Assembly: GCA_045651865.1 (NCBI GenBank)
Contig: JAZRTC010000070.1
Coordinates: 1-15,766, forward strand
Direction of reading: 5' to 3'
Length of the DNA: 15,766 nt
Origin: RGIG1959 sp045651865
Lineage (GTDB): Bacteria; Bacillota; Clostridia; Oscillospirales; Acutalibacteraceae
Shown: positions 1 through 7,267 of the stretch, in pieces
Layout of the letters: each line of letters begins with the position of its first letter
Numbering within the stretch: the stretch's first letter is position 1
Notes under the pieces: generated by a model
What the model saw: the letters and a program-made list of their open reading frames with translations, nothing else
The model's database searches: none
What the model was told of the DNA's origin: nothing
Program-made: the position numbers and the translations under genes

Positions 1-1351
1 CGCCGCGAACGGTCAGGATACCCTGAGCGGCCTTCATGCCTGCGATATCTTCGGGAGAGGTTTCCAGACGAACCAGAATTACCTTTTCGCCCTTTTCATT
101 CCATGCAACAGCGTCTTCAGCAGTGAAGACAACCTTACCGCAAGCTGCACCGGGGGAAGCGCCGAGGCCCTTGCCGATCGGGGTAGCCGCCTTGATCGCC
201 TTCGCGTCAAACTGCGGGTGGAGGAGGGTGTCGAGGTTACGGGGATCGATCATCGCAACAGCCTGCTTCTTGTCGATCATGCCTTCCTCAACGAGGTCGC
301 AAGCGATCTTCAGAGCCGCCTTTGCGGTACGCTTGCCGTTACGGGTCTGGAGCATGAAGAGTTTGCCGTGCTCGACGGTGAACTCCATGTCCTGCATATC
401 ACGGTAGTGATCCTCAAGGATCGCGCAGACCTTGTTGAACTCTGCGAAAGCCTCGGGGAACTTGTCAGCCATCTCCGCGATGGGCATGGGAGTACGGACG
501 CCTGCGACGACATCTTCGCCCTGCGCGTTGGTCAGGAACTCGCCCATCAGGCCCTTGTCGCCCGTTGCGGGGTCACGGGTGAATGCAACACCGGTGCCGC
601 AATCGTCGCCCATGTTACCGAACGCCATCATCTGCACATTGACAGCAGTACCCCAGGAGTAGGGAATATCGTTATCGCGGCGATAGACATTTGCGCGCGG
701 GTTGTCCCAGGAACGGAACACCGCTTCGACAGCGCCCATCAGCTGCTCCACGGGATCGGTGGGGAAGTCCTTACCGATCTTGTTCTTGTACTCAGCCTTG
801 AACTGCTCAGCGAGAACCTTCAGGTCGTCAGCGGTGAGGTCGACATCCTGGGTCACGCCCTTTTCTTCCTTCATCTTGTCGATGAGTTCCTCAAAGTACT
901 TCTTGCCGACTTCCATAACGACATCGGAGTACATCTGGATGAAACGGCGATAGCAGTCATACGCCCAGCGAGCGTTGCCCGACATAGCCGCCATGGTCTC
1001 CACGACTTCCTCGTTCAGACCGAGGTTGAGGATGGTGTCCATCATACCGGGCATCGAAGCGCGAGCGCCCGAACGCACGGAAACAAGCAGGGGGTTCTCC
1101 TTGTCACCGAACTTTTTGCCGGTGATTGCTTCCATCTTGGTGATGTTCTCGAGGATCTCCGCTTTGATCGAGTCGTCGATCTTGCGGCCGTCATCGTAGT
1201 AACGGGTGCAAGCCTCAGTGGTGACGGTGAAGCCCTGCGGCACGGGAAGACCGATTGCGGTCATCTCAGCAAGGTTCGCACCTTTACCGCCGAGCAGCTC
1301 ACGCATCGTGGCGTTGCCTTCGGAGAACAGGTAAACATACTTAGTAGACAT
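1..1351 (-). CDS. ppdK: Pyruvate, phosphate dikinase (5' part, residues 1-450)
   Basis: PPDK interconverts pyruvate + ATP + Pi and PEP + AMP + PPi in the cytosol; in anaerobic Clostridia it usually serves pyrophosphate-linked glycolysis or PEP synthesis. The minus-strand frame is open from the ATG at 1351 to the window edge. The N-terminus (MSTKYVYLFSEG, then GGKGANLAEM) is typical of the family's ATP-grasp nucleotide-binding domain. GTGVAFTRDPATG at residues 252-264 is the family signature in that domain, and GASPGAACGKVVF begins the phosphohistidine swivel domain. The window stops at residue 450, in the VRGG just before the expected TSHAAV motif, so the catalytic His would fall about residue 455, outside the window. 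An AAGGAGG ribosome site at 1360-1366, 8 nt from the ATG, fixes the start. Full-length members are about 870-880 residues, so roughly half is present. Nothing looks broken; the truncation is the window edge. Confidence 0.97.
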   Translation of the reverse strand, partial: MSTKYVYLFSEGNATMRELLGGKGANLAEMTAIGLPVPQGFTVTTEACTRYYDDGRKIDDSIKAEILENITKMEAITGKKFGDKENPLLVSVRSGARASMPGMMDTILNLGLNEEVVETMAAMSGNARWAYDCYRRFIQMYSDVVMEVGKKYFEELIDKMKEEKGVTQDVDLTADDLKVLAEQFKAEYKNKIGKDFPTDPVEQLMGAVEAVFRSWDNPRANVYRRDNDIPYSWGTAVNVQMMAFGNMGDDCGTGVAFTRDPATGDKGLMGEFLTNAQGEDVVAGVRTPMPIAEMADKFPEAFAEFNKVCAILEDHYRDMQDMEFTVEHGKLFMLQTRNGKRTAKAALKIACDLVEEGMIDKKQAVAMIDPRNLDTLLHPQFDAKAIKAATPIGKGLGASPGAACGKVVFTAEDAVAWNEKGEKVILVRLETSPEDIAGMKAAQGILTVRG

Positions 1352-1427
1352 TTATATAGCCTCCTTCTAAAGATTGACAGATTCAGCACAGCACTTACCA
1401 AAAAATGGGCGCACTGTGTCACGCTCC

Positions 1428-1457
1428 ATTATAGCACAGCTTTTCGCAATTTCTCAA
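1428..1457 (-). promoter_or_regulatory. Sigma-A-type promoter of ppdK
   Basis: On the minus strand TTGAGA (1452-1457) and a perfect TATAAT (1428-1433) are separated by 18 nt. Transcription would start near 1421, giving a leader of about 70 nt before the ppdK ATG. The call rests on consensus match and position only. Confidence 0.7.
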
Positions 1458-1528
1458 GTAGTTTTTGAAACTTTTCCGAAAAAGGACGCGATTTTTTCAC
1501 ATTTCGGCGCATTTTCTGCAAAATCCGC

Positions 1529-1557
1529 TTGCTTTTCACGAAAATTTATACCATAAT
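1529..1557 (+). promoter_or_regulatory. Sigma-A-type promoter of pth
   Basis: TTGCTT (1529-1534) and CATAAT (1552-1557) have an optimal 17-nt spacer. Start of transcription would be near 1564, a leader of about 30 nt. It diverges from the ppdK promoter across an AT-rich gap (1352-1594), where I see no gene. Confidence 0.6.
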
Positions 1558-1594
1558 AAAGGCAAACTTACGGATGTATAAAGGAATTATGGCT

Positions 1595-2197
1595 ATGTTT
1601 TTAAAGAAAAATGCAGCAGGCCCCGTGGATTTTCTCATCGTCGGCCTGGGTAACCCCGGTAAAAAATACGAATACACCCGCCACAACGCAGGCTTTCTGA
1701 GCATCGACAAGCTGGCGGATACGCTCGGTGTCAAAATCGACCGCGCCAAGTTCCACAGCCTCACGGCGACGGCAACGCTCGATGACGGCACCAAGGTGAT
1801 GCTGATGAAGCCGCAGACCATGATGAATGCGAGCGGTCACGCGGTGCAGGAGGCGGCGATGTTTTATAAGCTGGAACCCTCGCAGATCGTCGTGATCTCG
1901 GACGATATCAACCTCGATGTCGGCAAGCTCCGCATCCGTCCAAGCGGTAGCGCGGGAGGACAAAACGGACTCAAGGACATCATCGCGTGCCTCGGCAGTG
2001 ATACCTTCGCGCGCGTGCGCGTCGGCGTCGGTATGAAGCCGCACCCCGACTACGATCTGGCGGCGTGGGTGCTGTCGCGGTTCACGGACGCGGATAAAAA
2101 GGTCATCGAGCAGGCGTTTGCCGATGCCGCAGATGCCGCCGTGTGGATCGCCAAAGGCGATATCACCAAAGCGATGAATCTGTACAGCAAGAAATAA
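1595..2197 (+). CDS. pth: Peptidyl-tRNA hydrolase
   Basis: Pth hydrolyses the ester bond of peptidyl-tRNAs released from stalled ribosomes, recycling tRNA in the cytosol. The frame shows the family hallmarks: GLGNPGKKYEYTRHNAGF near the N-terminus, holding the conserved Asn and the catalytic His of the TRHNAG motif; MKPQTMMNASG; and DDINLDVGKLRIR followed by SGSAGGQNGLKDI, which holds the conserved Asp and the tRNA-contact glycines. The product is 200 aa, close to the usual 185-210. I chose the ATG at 1595 because AAAGGA (1580-1585) lies 9 nt upstream; the in-frame ATG at 1589 is only 3 nt from that site, and one at 1574 precedes it. Longer in-frame starts would overlap the promoter. In many Firmicutes pth lies directly upstream of mfd, as here, so the two are probably co-expressed despite the 263-nt gap. 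Confidence 0.97.
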   Translation: MFLKKNAAGPVDFLIVGLGNPGKKYEYTRHNAGFLSIDKLADTLGVKIDRAKFHSLTATATLDDGTKVMLMKPQTMMNASGHAVQEAAMFYKLEPSQIVVISDDINLDVGKLRIRPSGSAGGQNGLKDIIACLGSDTFARVRVGVGMKPHPDYDLAAWVLSRFTDADKKVIEQAFADAADAAVWIAKGDITKAMNLYSKK

Positions 2198-2233
2198 GGG
2201 CAGTAAAGAGATAAGAGAGAATCGTGAAAAGAA

Positions 2234-2322
2234 ACGGTGTCCGCTTTGCGGACGGATGATAAACGCACCTTGCGGTGCGCGCCGTTCGGGAGTATCTAAA
2301 ACCGGCGCACAAAACGGACCGT
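2234..2322. repeat. Nested palindromic element between pth and mfd
   Basis: Outer arms ACGGTGTCCG (2234-2243) and CGGACCGT (2315-2322) pair except for a 2-nt bulge. Inner arms GTGCGCGCCG (2275-2284) and CGGCGCAC (2303-2310) do likewise. Two small hairpins alternate with these: GTCCGC-ttt-GCGGAC (2239-2253) and CGCACC-ttgc-GGTGCG (2264-2279). No T-run follows, so it is not a standard terminator. It may be a decayed mobile palindromic repeat; function unknown. Confidence 0.55.
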
Positions 2323-2350
2323 CTCTACGCGGAAAAGATAGCTATACCTT

Positions 2351-2378
2351 TGCCTCCCTCGTCAGAGAGAGCTGAGAG
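2351..2378 (-). repeat. Possible degraded end of the composite palindromic repeat
   Basis: GCCTCCCTC followed by an imperfect complementary run (GAGAGAG, loop GTCA) resembles the terminal stem of the repeat found at 5928, 6711, 13132 and 15439, read in the opposite direction. The match is short and imperfect, so this may be chance. Confidence 0.3.
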
Positions 2379-2405
2379 AAAATACACTTGAACAATATTG
2401 CCACA

Positions 2406-2429
2406 GGGTGGGTACGGTTGTACCCGCCC
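2406..2429 (+). promoter_or_regulatory. Strong hairpin in the mfd leader
   Basis: GGGTGGGTAC (2406-2415) and GTACCCGCCC (2420-2429) form a 10-bp stem with one G-T wobble and a 4-nt loop. It ends 15 nt before the mfd ribosome site. The following bases are not a clean T-run, so a leader structure or repeat remnant is more likely than an efficient terminator. Confidence 0.5.
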
Positions 2430-2460
2430 CATTCGGTCGTTTTCGGAAAGGACACCGCTC

Positions 2461-5400
2461 ATGAACAATCTTCTCTACAAAACCATACTTGCCGAGCCGA
2501 CGGTGAAGGCGTTGATGTACGCTGTCAACAACAAGGAGACGCCTGCACTCATCACGGGACTCGGTCACATTCACCGCGCGGCGCTGATCGGTGCGTTTAC
2601 AATGGCGCACAAATGCCCGCTCGTGCTGACGGGTGATGAAGCCGAGGCGGCAAAGCTGACCGAAGATCTCACCGCCATGGGCGTGGAGGCGGTGCTGTTT
2701 CCCGCTAAGGAGCTTACCTTCGGCGTGATGCGCTCGGCATCGCGCGAATATGAACAACAGCGCCTTGCCGTCCTCGGTCGCTTAGCAAACGGCGGCGCCG
2801 ATTGTGTGGTTGCATCAGCAGAGGCGGCGGCGCAATTCACCGTGCCGCCCGATGTACTGCTTGACAATACGCTGGATATCACCGCTGACCGCCCGCTCCC
2901 CGTTGCGGATCTTCCCGCCGCGCTGGTGACGGCGGGCTATGAGCGGGTGGAAAAGGTGGAAAGCGCGGGACAGTTTGCCGTGCGCGGCGGCATTATTGAT
3001 ATTTTCCCTGCCGCCGAGACGCATCCGATCCGCCTCGAATTGTGGGGCGACACGGTGGATACGCTGTCCTATTTCGACCGCGAGACCCAGCGCCGCATCG
3101 ATGCGGTGGATGCCGTCAGCATCCCGCCTGCCACGGAATATCTGTGCGAAGATCCCGCGGCGCTTGCCGATAAACTGCAAACGCTTGCCACATCGCTTCG
3201 CGGCAAGCAGGCGATCGCAAAAGACCATCTTCTCAGCGACGCGGCGGCGATCCGCGGCGGCGGTGAGGTGTCGCTGGAAGCCTATACCCCGCTGTTATAT
3301 GCTGAGCAGGCGAGCTTGTATGATTACCTGCCCGACAGTGTGATCGTGGCGTGCGAATGGAGCCGCGTTTCGGAGCAGTTCCGCGCGGCGGCATGGCGCA
3401 CGGGTGAGGAAATTAAAGGGCTGATGGAGCAAGGGAAGCTGTGCCGTGCGCTGGAGAAGCACAGCCTTGAGGAAGGCGCGTGGCTGGCGGAACTCGAAAA
3501 GCACCCGTTCGTGCTGACGGAAAATTTCGCCCGCACCATCCGCGAAATGCCGCTTCGCACCGACCTGCACACGGATGTGCGGCAGTTGCCGCCGTTTTCG
3601 GGGTCGGTGGAGTTGCTTGCCGATGACCTGCGCGACCTGATGGCGCGCAAGGCGGCGGCAATCGTGCTGGCAGGCCCCGAGGAAAAAACCGCCAAGGTAC
3701 TTGCCGAAGATCTGGTGGCGGCGGGACTTCCCGCACTCTATGCTCCGCATCCCGAAGAACCCGTCAAATCGCGTGTGCTGGTGACGACGGGCGGTCTGTC
3801 ATCGGGTTTTGATCTGCCGACGGCAGGGGTGGCGGTGTTGACACACGGTCGCTCCGCTCGCTCGAAAAAGCGTCGCCTGCTCGCCAAAAAAGACCGCGGC
3901 GCACCCATCGGCAGTCTTGAAGAACTGAAAAAAGGTGACTATGTTGTCCACGCGGCACACGGCATCGGTGTATACCTCGGCGTACAGCAGGTGACGATGC
4001 AAGGTGTCGTCAAGGATTATATTAAAATCGAGTTTGCCAAAGGGGATATGCTGTATGTCCCCGTGACCCAGCTCGATATGGTTTCCAAATACATCGGCAC
4101 CAAGGACGAGGTGACGGTCAAGCTTCACCGTCTCGGGGGTGTCGAGTGGCAAAAGGCGAAATCCCGCGTGCGCGCGGCGGTCAAGGATATCGCCAAGGAG
4201 CTTATTGCGCTGTATTCCAAGCGGATGGCGACCAAGGGTTATGCATTTTCGGAGGACGGCGAGTGGCAATATGATTTTGAGCGCCACTTCCCCTATGAGG
4301 AAACGGACGATCAGCTCCGCTGTGCGGATGAGATCCGTCTGGATATGCAGCGCGAGATCCCGATGGATCGCCTGCTGTGCGGCGATGTCGGCTTCGGCAA
4401 AACGGAAATTGCGCTGCGCGCCGCGTTTCGTGCGATCGCCGAGGGCAAACAATGTGTGTTGCTTGTGCCGACCACCATTCTTGCCTATCAGCATTACAAC
4501 ACGGCGGTGGCGCGGTTTGAGGGATTTCCCGTTGAGGTGGAGATGCTCTCGCGCTTCCGCACACCAAAACAGCAAAAAATCATTCTCGAGCGGGTGAAGA
4601 ACGGGCAGATCGACCTGCTCATCGGCACACACCGTCTGCTCAGCGAGGATGTGAAGCTCAAAGACCTCGGCTTGTTCATCATCGACGAGGAGCAACGCTT
4701 CGGCGTGGCGCAAAAGGAAAAGATCAAGGAGCGGTTCCCGACGGTCGATGTACTCACACTGTCGGCAACCCCCATCCCGCGCACATTGAATATGGCGCTC
4801 AGCGGCATCCGCGACATGTCCATCATCGAGGAAGCGCCGCAAGACCGTCATCCTGTGCAGACATTTGTGCTTGAACACGACAAGCGCATCCTCACCGACG
4901 CGATTCAGCGCGAGCTTCGCCGCGGCGGACAGGTGTATTATCTGCACAACCGCATCGACGATATCGAGCGGGTGGCGGCAGGATGGCAGATGCGCCTGCC
5001 CGAGGCACGCATTGCCGTGGCGCACGGCAGAATGACCGAAGAGCAGATGTCGGATATCTGGCGGCAGGTGCTTGACCGCGAGGTGGATATGCTCGTCTGC
5101 ACCACCATCATCGAAACGGGTGTCGACATCCCCAATGTCAACACGCTTATCATTGAAAACGCCGATCGTTACGGCCTGTCCCAGCTGCATCAGCTGCGCG
5201 GTCGCGTCGGCAGAAGCTCCCGCCGCGCGTTTGCATATCTTACATTCAACCCCGGCAAGGTGCTGGATGAGGTCGCCGCCAAGCGACTGGATGCAATGCG
5301 GGAATTCACGGAATTCGGTGCCGGTTTCAAAATCGCGATGCGCGATATGGAGATCCGCGGCGCAGGTAATCTGCTGGGTGCGCAACAGCACGGACATATG

Positions 5401-5904
5401 GAAGCGGTCGGCTACGATATGTATCTGCGTCTGCTTGCCGATGCGGTGCGCGAGCAAAAGGGCGAAGCGCCCGCGATGAGCGAGGAGGACTGCCTGATCG
5501 ATCTGCAGGTCAGCGCGCACATCCCCGAAAGTTATATTGCCGATGCGGCAGGTCGTCTTGAGGCATACCGCCGTATCGCGGGTATCCGCAATCACGACGA
5601 CAGTCTGGATGTTTACGATGAGCTGATCGACCGCTACGGCGAACCGCCTGCGGCGGTGCAGGGATTGGTGGAGGTCGCTCTGCTTCGCAATATGGCGGTG
5701 GCGGCGGGCATCACCGAGGTGCGCGAGCAACGCGATGCAATCCTGCTGTTCCCCAAAGTGCTGGATATGGAAAAAGCGTCCGCACTGTCATCGGTGCTGA
5801 AAAACCGTATGATGATCAGTGCAGGCGCCAAGCCGTATTATACTGTGAAGATCGCCAAAGGCCTCACCGCGCTCGATACCCTGCGCGAGGTGCTGGAGAT
5901 ATAA
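2461..5904 (+). CDS. mfd: Transcription-repair coupling factor Mfd
   Basis: Mfd is an ATP-driven DNA translocase that pushes stalled RNA polymerase off lesions and recruits UvrA for nucleotide excision repair. The 1147-aa product matches the usual 1130-1180. In order: a UvrB-like N-terminal half (FPAKELTFGVMRSASREYEQQRL; GQFAVRGGIIDIFP); the RNA-polymerase-interaction domain around residues 490-555 (GDYVVHAAHGIGVY at 492-505); the superfamily 2 motor with Walker A GDVGFGKT (641-648), DEEQ box (742-745), LSATPIPRTL and QLRGRVGRSS (911-920); then the C-terminal TRCF domain (from about residue 1000). The ATG at 2461 has GGAAAGGA 8 nt upstream; a longer frame from 2398 would translate the leader hairpin and was rejected. 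It follows pth in the same direction and ends convergently with the ylmC-like gene. Confidence 0.98.
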   Translation: MNNLLYKTILAEPTVKALMYAVNNKETPALITGLGHIHRAALIGAFTMAHKCPLVLTGDEAEAAKLTEDLTAMGVEAVLFPAKELTFGVMRSASREYEQQRLAVLGRLANGGADCVVASAEAAAQFTVPPDVLLDNTLDITADRPLPVADLPAALVTAGYERVEKVESAGQFAVRGGIIDIFPAAETHPIRLELWGDTVDTLSYFDRETQRRIDAVDAVSIPPATEYLCEDPAALADKLQTLATSLRGKQAIAKDHLLSDAAAIRGGGEVSLEAYTPLLYAEQASLYDYLPDSVIVACEWSRVSEQFRAAAWRTGEEIKGLMEQGKLCRALEKHSLEEGAWLAELEKHPFVLTENFARTIREMPLRTDLHTDVRQLPPFSGSVELLADDLRDLMARKAAAIVLAGPEEKTAKVLAEDLVAAGLPALYAPHPEEPVKSRVLVTTGGLSSGFDLPTAGVAVLTHGRSARSKKRRLLAKKDRGAPIGSLEELKKGDYVVHAAHGIGVYLGVQQVTMQGVVKDYIKIEFAKGDMLYVPVTQLDMVSKYIGTKDEVTVKLHRLGGVEWQKAKSRVRAAVKDIAKELIALYSKRMATKGYAFSEDGEWQYDFERHFPYEETDDQLRCADEIRLDMQREIPMDRLLCGDVGFGKTEIALRAAFRAIAEGKQCVLLVPTTILAYQHYNTAVARFEGFPVEVEMLSRFRTPKQQKIILERVKNGQIDLLIGTHRLLSEDVKLKDLGLFIIDEEQRFGVAQKEKIKERFPTVDVLTLSATPIPRTLNMALSGIRDMSIIEEAPQDRHPVQTFVLEHDKRILTDAIQRELRRGGQVYYLHNRIDDIERVAAGWQMRLPEARIAVAHGRMTEEQMSDIWRQVLDREVDMLVCTTIIETGVDIPNVNTLIIENADRYGLSQLHQLRGRVGRSSRRAFAYLTFNPGKVLDEVAAKRLDAMREFTEFGAGFKIAMRDMEIRGAGNLLGAQQHGHMEAVGYDMYLRLLADAVREQKGEAPAMSEEDCLIDLQVSAHIPESYIADAAGRLEAYRRIAGIRNHDDSLDVYDELIDRYGEPPAAVQGLVEVALLRNMAVAAGITEVREQRDAILLFPKVLDMEKASALSSVLKNRMMISAGAKPYYTVKIAKGLTALDTLREVLEI

Positions 5905-5927
5905 GGGCGGGTCAATATCGTAGGGTG

Positions 5928-6033
5928 CATGCCGTGACAGGGGGAGTTTATAAGGCAACTGATTTCGGGTAAAACTCCCTCCGTCTTTTGGCATCTGACG
6001 ATGCCAAAATCCACCTCCCTCAAGGAGGGAGGC
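5928..6033 (+). repeat. Composite palindromic repeat, copy A (left end truncated)
   Basis: This copy holds TGCCGTGACAGGGGGAGTTT, ACTCCCTCCGTC (5974-5985), a 9-bp hairpin TTTTGGCAT/ATGCCAAAA (5986-6009) and the terminal stem CCTCCCTC-aag-GAGGGAGG (6014-6032). The leading CCCCTC hairpin of the other copies is missing. It fills the gap between convergent mfd and ylmC-like genes, where its hairpins could slow transcription from mfd, though no T-run is present. Confidence 0.85.
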
Positions 6034-6062
6034 GTTGCGGTGTGGTTCAATTCGCGGATGCC

Positions 6063-6350
6063 TTACCGCCCGAGCTTATCAAACCAATGCGGTTTGCGCG
6101 GTGGCGGCGGGCAGGCAGGACGGTTGACGAGGATGGTCTCCTCACCGATGATCTCGATTTCTTTCCACGGGATGATCAGATCCTCCGTGTGACCCGCAAA
6201 ACCGAGCAGTTTCGGCTTGCCGTGGATGACAATGGCGCACAGCTGGGCGGTGCAGGTGTCGATCTCCACATCGTCCACACAGCCTAAGCGGTTGCCGTCG
6301 CATATATTGATGACCTCTTTGTCGTGCATGTCCGTGATCTTGCAAAACAT
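6063..6350 (-). CDS. YlmC/YmxH-family PRC-barrel-like protein
   Basis: A 95-aa protein resembling the small YlmC/YmxH family of Firmicutes (PRC-barrel-like fold, often annotated sporulation-related, no known biochemical activity). The match is in the general pattern: a short N-terminal strand, KEVINICDGNRLGCVDDVEID (residues about 11-31), a central hydrophobic stretch, and LIIPWKEIEIIGEETILV near the C-terminus. The tail CPPPPRKPHW is proline-rich. No signal peptide or membrane segment is visible, so it is probably cytosolic. I start at the ATG at 6350, with AAGGAGG at 6361-6367, 10 nt away; a longer frame would translate the rqcP-ylmC hairpin. It lies 50 nt after rqcP and is probably partly co-transcribed with it, subject to that hairpin. 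Confidence 0.75.
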   Translation of the reverse strand: MFCKITDMHDKEVINICDGNRLGCVDDVEIDTCTAQLCAIVIHGKPKLLGFAGHTEDLIIPWKEIEIIGEETILVNRPACPPPPRKPHWFDKLGR

Positions 6351-6397
6351 AAACAAAACGCCTCCTTTGTGCCATTGTATGCACATCGGAGGCGTTT
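6351..6397 (-). promoter_or_regulatory. Terminator-like hairpin that occludes the ylmC-like ribosome site
   Basis: Read on the minus strand, AAACGCCTCC (6397-6388) pairs perfectly over 10 bp with GGAGGCGTTT (6365-6356). An inner 5-bp stem TGTGC/GCACA (6368-6372 and 6381-6385) fills the loop. The 3' arm is followed by T, G and TTT before the ATG, and contains GGAGG of the ribosome site. It could end rqcP transcripts and also hide the downstream start site. The structure is seen in the sequence; the regulation is inferred. Confidence 0.6.
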
Positions 6398-6400
6398 GTA

Positions 6401-6640
6401 TTACAAAATTTTGTACAGCATCGACGCGTCATTTTTGGCGACGGTCTCCTGCACGGCGACCACTTCGACGCGCACTTCGCGAGCGCCGAGGGTCAGCGCG
6501 ATTTCGTCGCCGACCTTCACATCGTAGGAGGCGCGGGCAACCTTGCCGTTGACGGTGACGCGACCTGCGTCACACGCTTCGTTGGCGACGGTGCGCCGTT
6601 TGATCAGGCGTGATACCTTGAGATATTTGTCCAGACGCAT
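6401..6640 (-). CDS. rqcP: S4-domain RNA-binding protein RqcP (YabO/Hsp15 family)
   Basis: RqcP binds the 50S subunit-peptidyl-tRNA complex and helps RqcH add alanine tails to stalled chains. The 79-aa product is almost wholly an S4 domain: MRLDKYLKVSRLIKRRTVAN at residues 1-20, then AGRVTVNGKVARASYDVKVGDEI. This strongly resembles Bacillus YabO (about 86 aa). The ATG at 6640 has AAGGAGG (6648-6654) 7 nt upstream. The same frame stays open to 6871, but that extension runs through repeat copy B and is not part of the gene. Its place near hup and mazG matches the usual Firmicute order. hup upstream ends in a strong terminator, so rqcP probably needs its own promoter between 6641 and 6872; I could not find a convincing one. 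The last codons form a perfect 14-bp palindrome (6402-6415). Confidence 0.93.
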   Translation of the reverse strand: MRLDKYLKVSRLIKRRTVANEACDAGRVTVNGKVARASYDVKVGDEIALTLGAREVRVEVVAVQETVAKNDASMLYKIL

Positions 6641-6710
6641 AAGAAAACCTCCTTTAAGAGCAAGTAAGACATAACCGTGACGGAAGCATCCGAAACCGAT
6701 GCACATACCG

Positions 6711-6830
6711 TTGTCCCCCTCTCCGAGGGGAAAGTCACCGAAGGTGACAGGGGGAGTATATACACAACCGACGGCAACCAAACTCCCTGCGTCTCGCTTT
6801 CGCTCGACACCTCCCTCAAGGAGGGAGGCT
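6711..6830 (+). repeat. Composite palindromic repeat, copy B
   Basis: The 120-bp copy has a CCCCTC/GAGGGG hairpin near 6716-6730, GTCACC-gaa-GGTGAC (6734-6748), GGGGGAGT paired across a spacer with ACTCCCT, an imperfect hairpin TCGC/GCTCGA, and the 8-bp terminal stem CCTCCCTC-aag-GAGGGAGG (6810-6828). A 6-bp outer pair, CACATA (6702-6707) and TATGTG (6830-6835), brackets it. It lies between the hup terminator and rqcP. Confidence 0.88.
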
Positions 6831-6871
6831 ATGTGGCGCGCAGTTCTCCGCGCGTCACCGCACTTCTCCAC

Positions 6872-6906
6872 ACAAAAAACACCGCAGAATGTTCTGCGGT
6901 GTTTTG
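6872..6906 (-). terminator. Intrinsic terminator of hup
   Basis: On the minus strand a 12-14-bp perfect stem (AAAACACCGCAGA...TCTGCGGTGTTTT, 6905-6876) with a 4-nt loop is followed by a T-run (TTTTTTG). It begins about 24 nt after the hup stop codon. This is the clearest rho-independent terminator in the window. Confidence 0.88.
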
Positions 6907-6928
6907 CGTTTACTGATGAAACCGTAAC

Positions 6929-7204
6929 TTATTTCGCCACAGCGTCCTTCAGAGCCTTGCCGGCCTTGAAAGCGGGCTGCTTGCAAGCGGGGATCTCGAT
7001 GGTCTCCTTGGTGCGGGGGTTGAGGCCGGTGCGAGCGCCGCGCTCACGAACCTCGAAGGTGCCGAAGCCGACGAGCTGAACTTTGTCGCCGTTCACGAGA
7101 GCCTCGGTGACAGCCTCAACAACAGCGGAGATCGCTGCGTCGGCGTCTTTCTTGGTCAGGCCTGCTTTTTCTGCCACGATGGCAGTCAATTCTGCTTTTT
7201 TCAT
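6929..7204 (-). CDS. hup: DNA-binding protein HU
   Basis: HU is a small dimeric protein that bends and compacts DNA and aids replication, repair and recombination. The 91-aa length is standard. Visible features are MKKAELTAIVAEKAGLTKKDA (helical N-terminal dimer region), VGFGTFEVRERGARTGLNPRT (residues 45-65, the family signature with the DNA-intercalating proline P63) and the C-terminal helix KAGKALKDAV. AGGAGGT (7214-7220) lies 9 nt from the ATG at 7204. hup follows mazG by 63 nt in the same direction and is probably read from the mazG promoter; a TATAAA-like box in the gap may add transcription, but I see no good -35. A small hairpin ACGCG-gact-CGCGT (7242-7255) lies in the gap. A strong terminator follows. 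Confidence 0.97.
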   Translation of the reverse strand: MKKAELTAIVAEKAGLTKKDADAAISAVVEAVTEALVNGDKVQLVGFGTFEVRERGARTGLNPRTKETIEIPACKQPAFKAGKALKDAVAK

Positions 7205-7267
7205 AATGGGTTTACCTCCTGAATTTTAAATTTTATATCTTACGCGGACTCGCGTTGGATAACGGGT

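Noticed and set aside
218..1468. 416-codon open frame on the plus strand
   Set aside because: It lies antisense to ppdK, which has full family motifs, a ribosome site and a promoter. The frame's sequence is rich in His/Val/Leu as expected of a mirror of GC-rich coding, and it has no recognisable domain.
3799..5730. 643-codon open frame on the minus strand
   Set aside because: It is antisense to the motor and C-terminal parts of mfd, His/Asp/Ile-rich with no known motif, a typical shadow frame in GC-rich DNA.
5988..6287. 99-codon plus-strand frame
   Set aside because: It begins in repeat copy A and runs antisense to the ylmC-like gene; no ribosome site or motif.
6401..6871. 156-codon version of the S4-domain protein
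   Set aside because: The extra 77 N-terminal codons translate repeat copy B. The ATG at 6640 has its own AAGGAGG and matches family starts.
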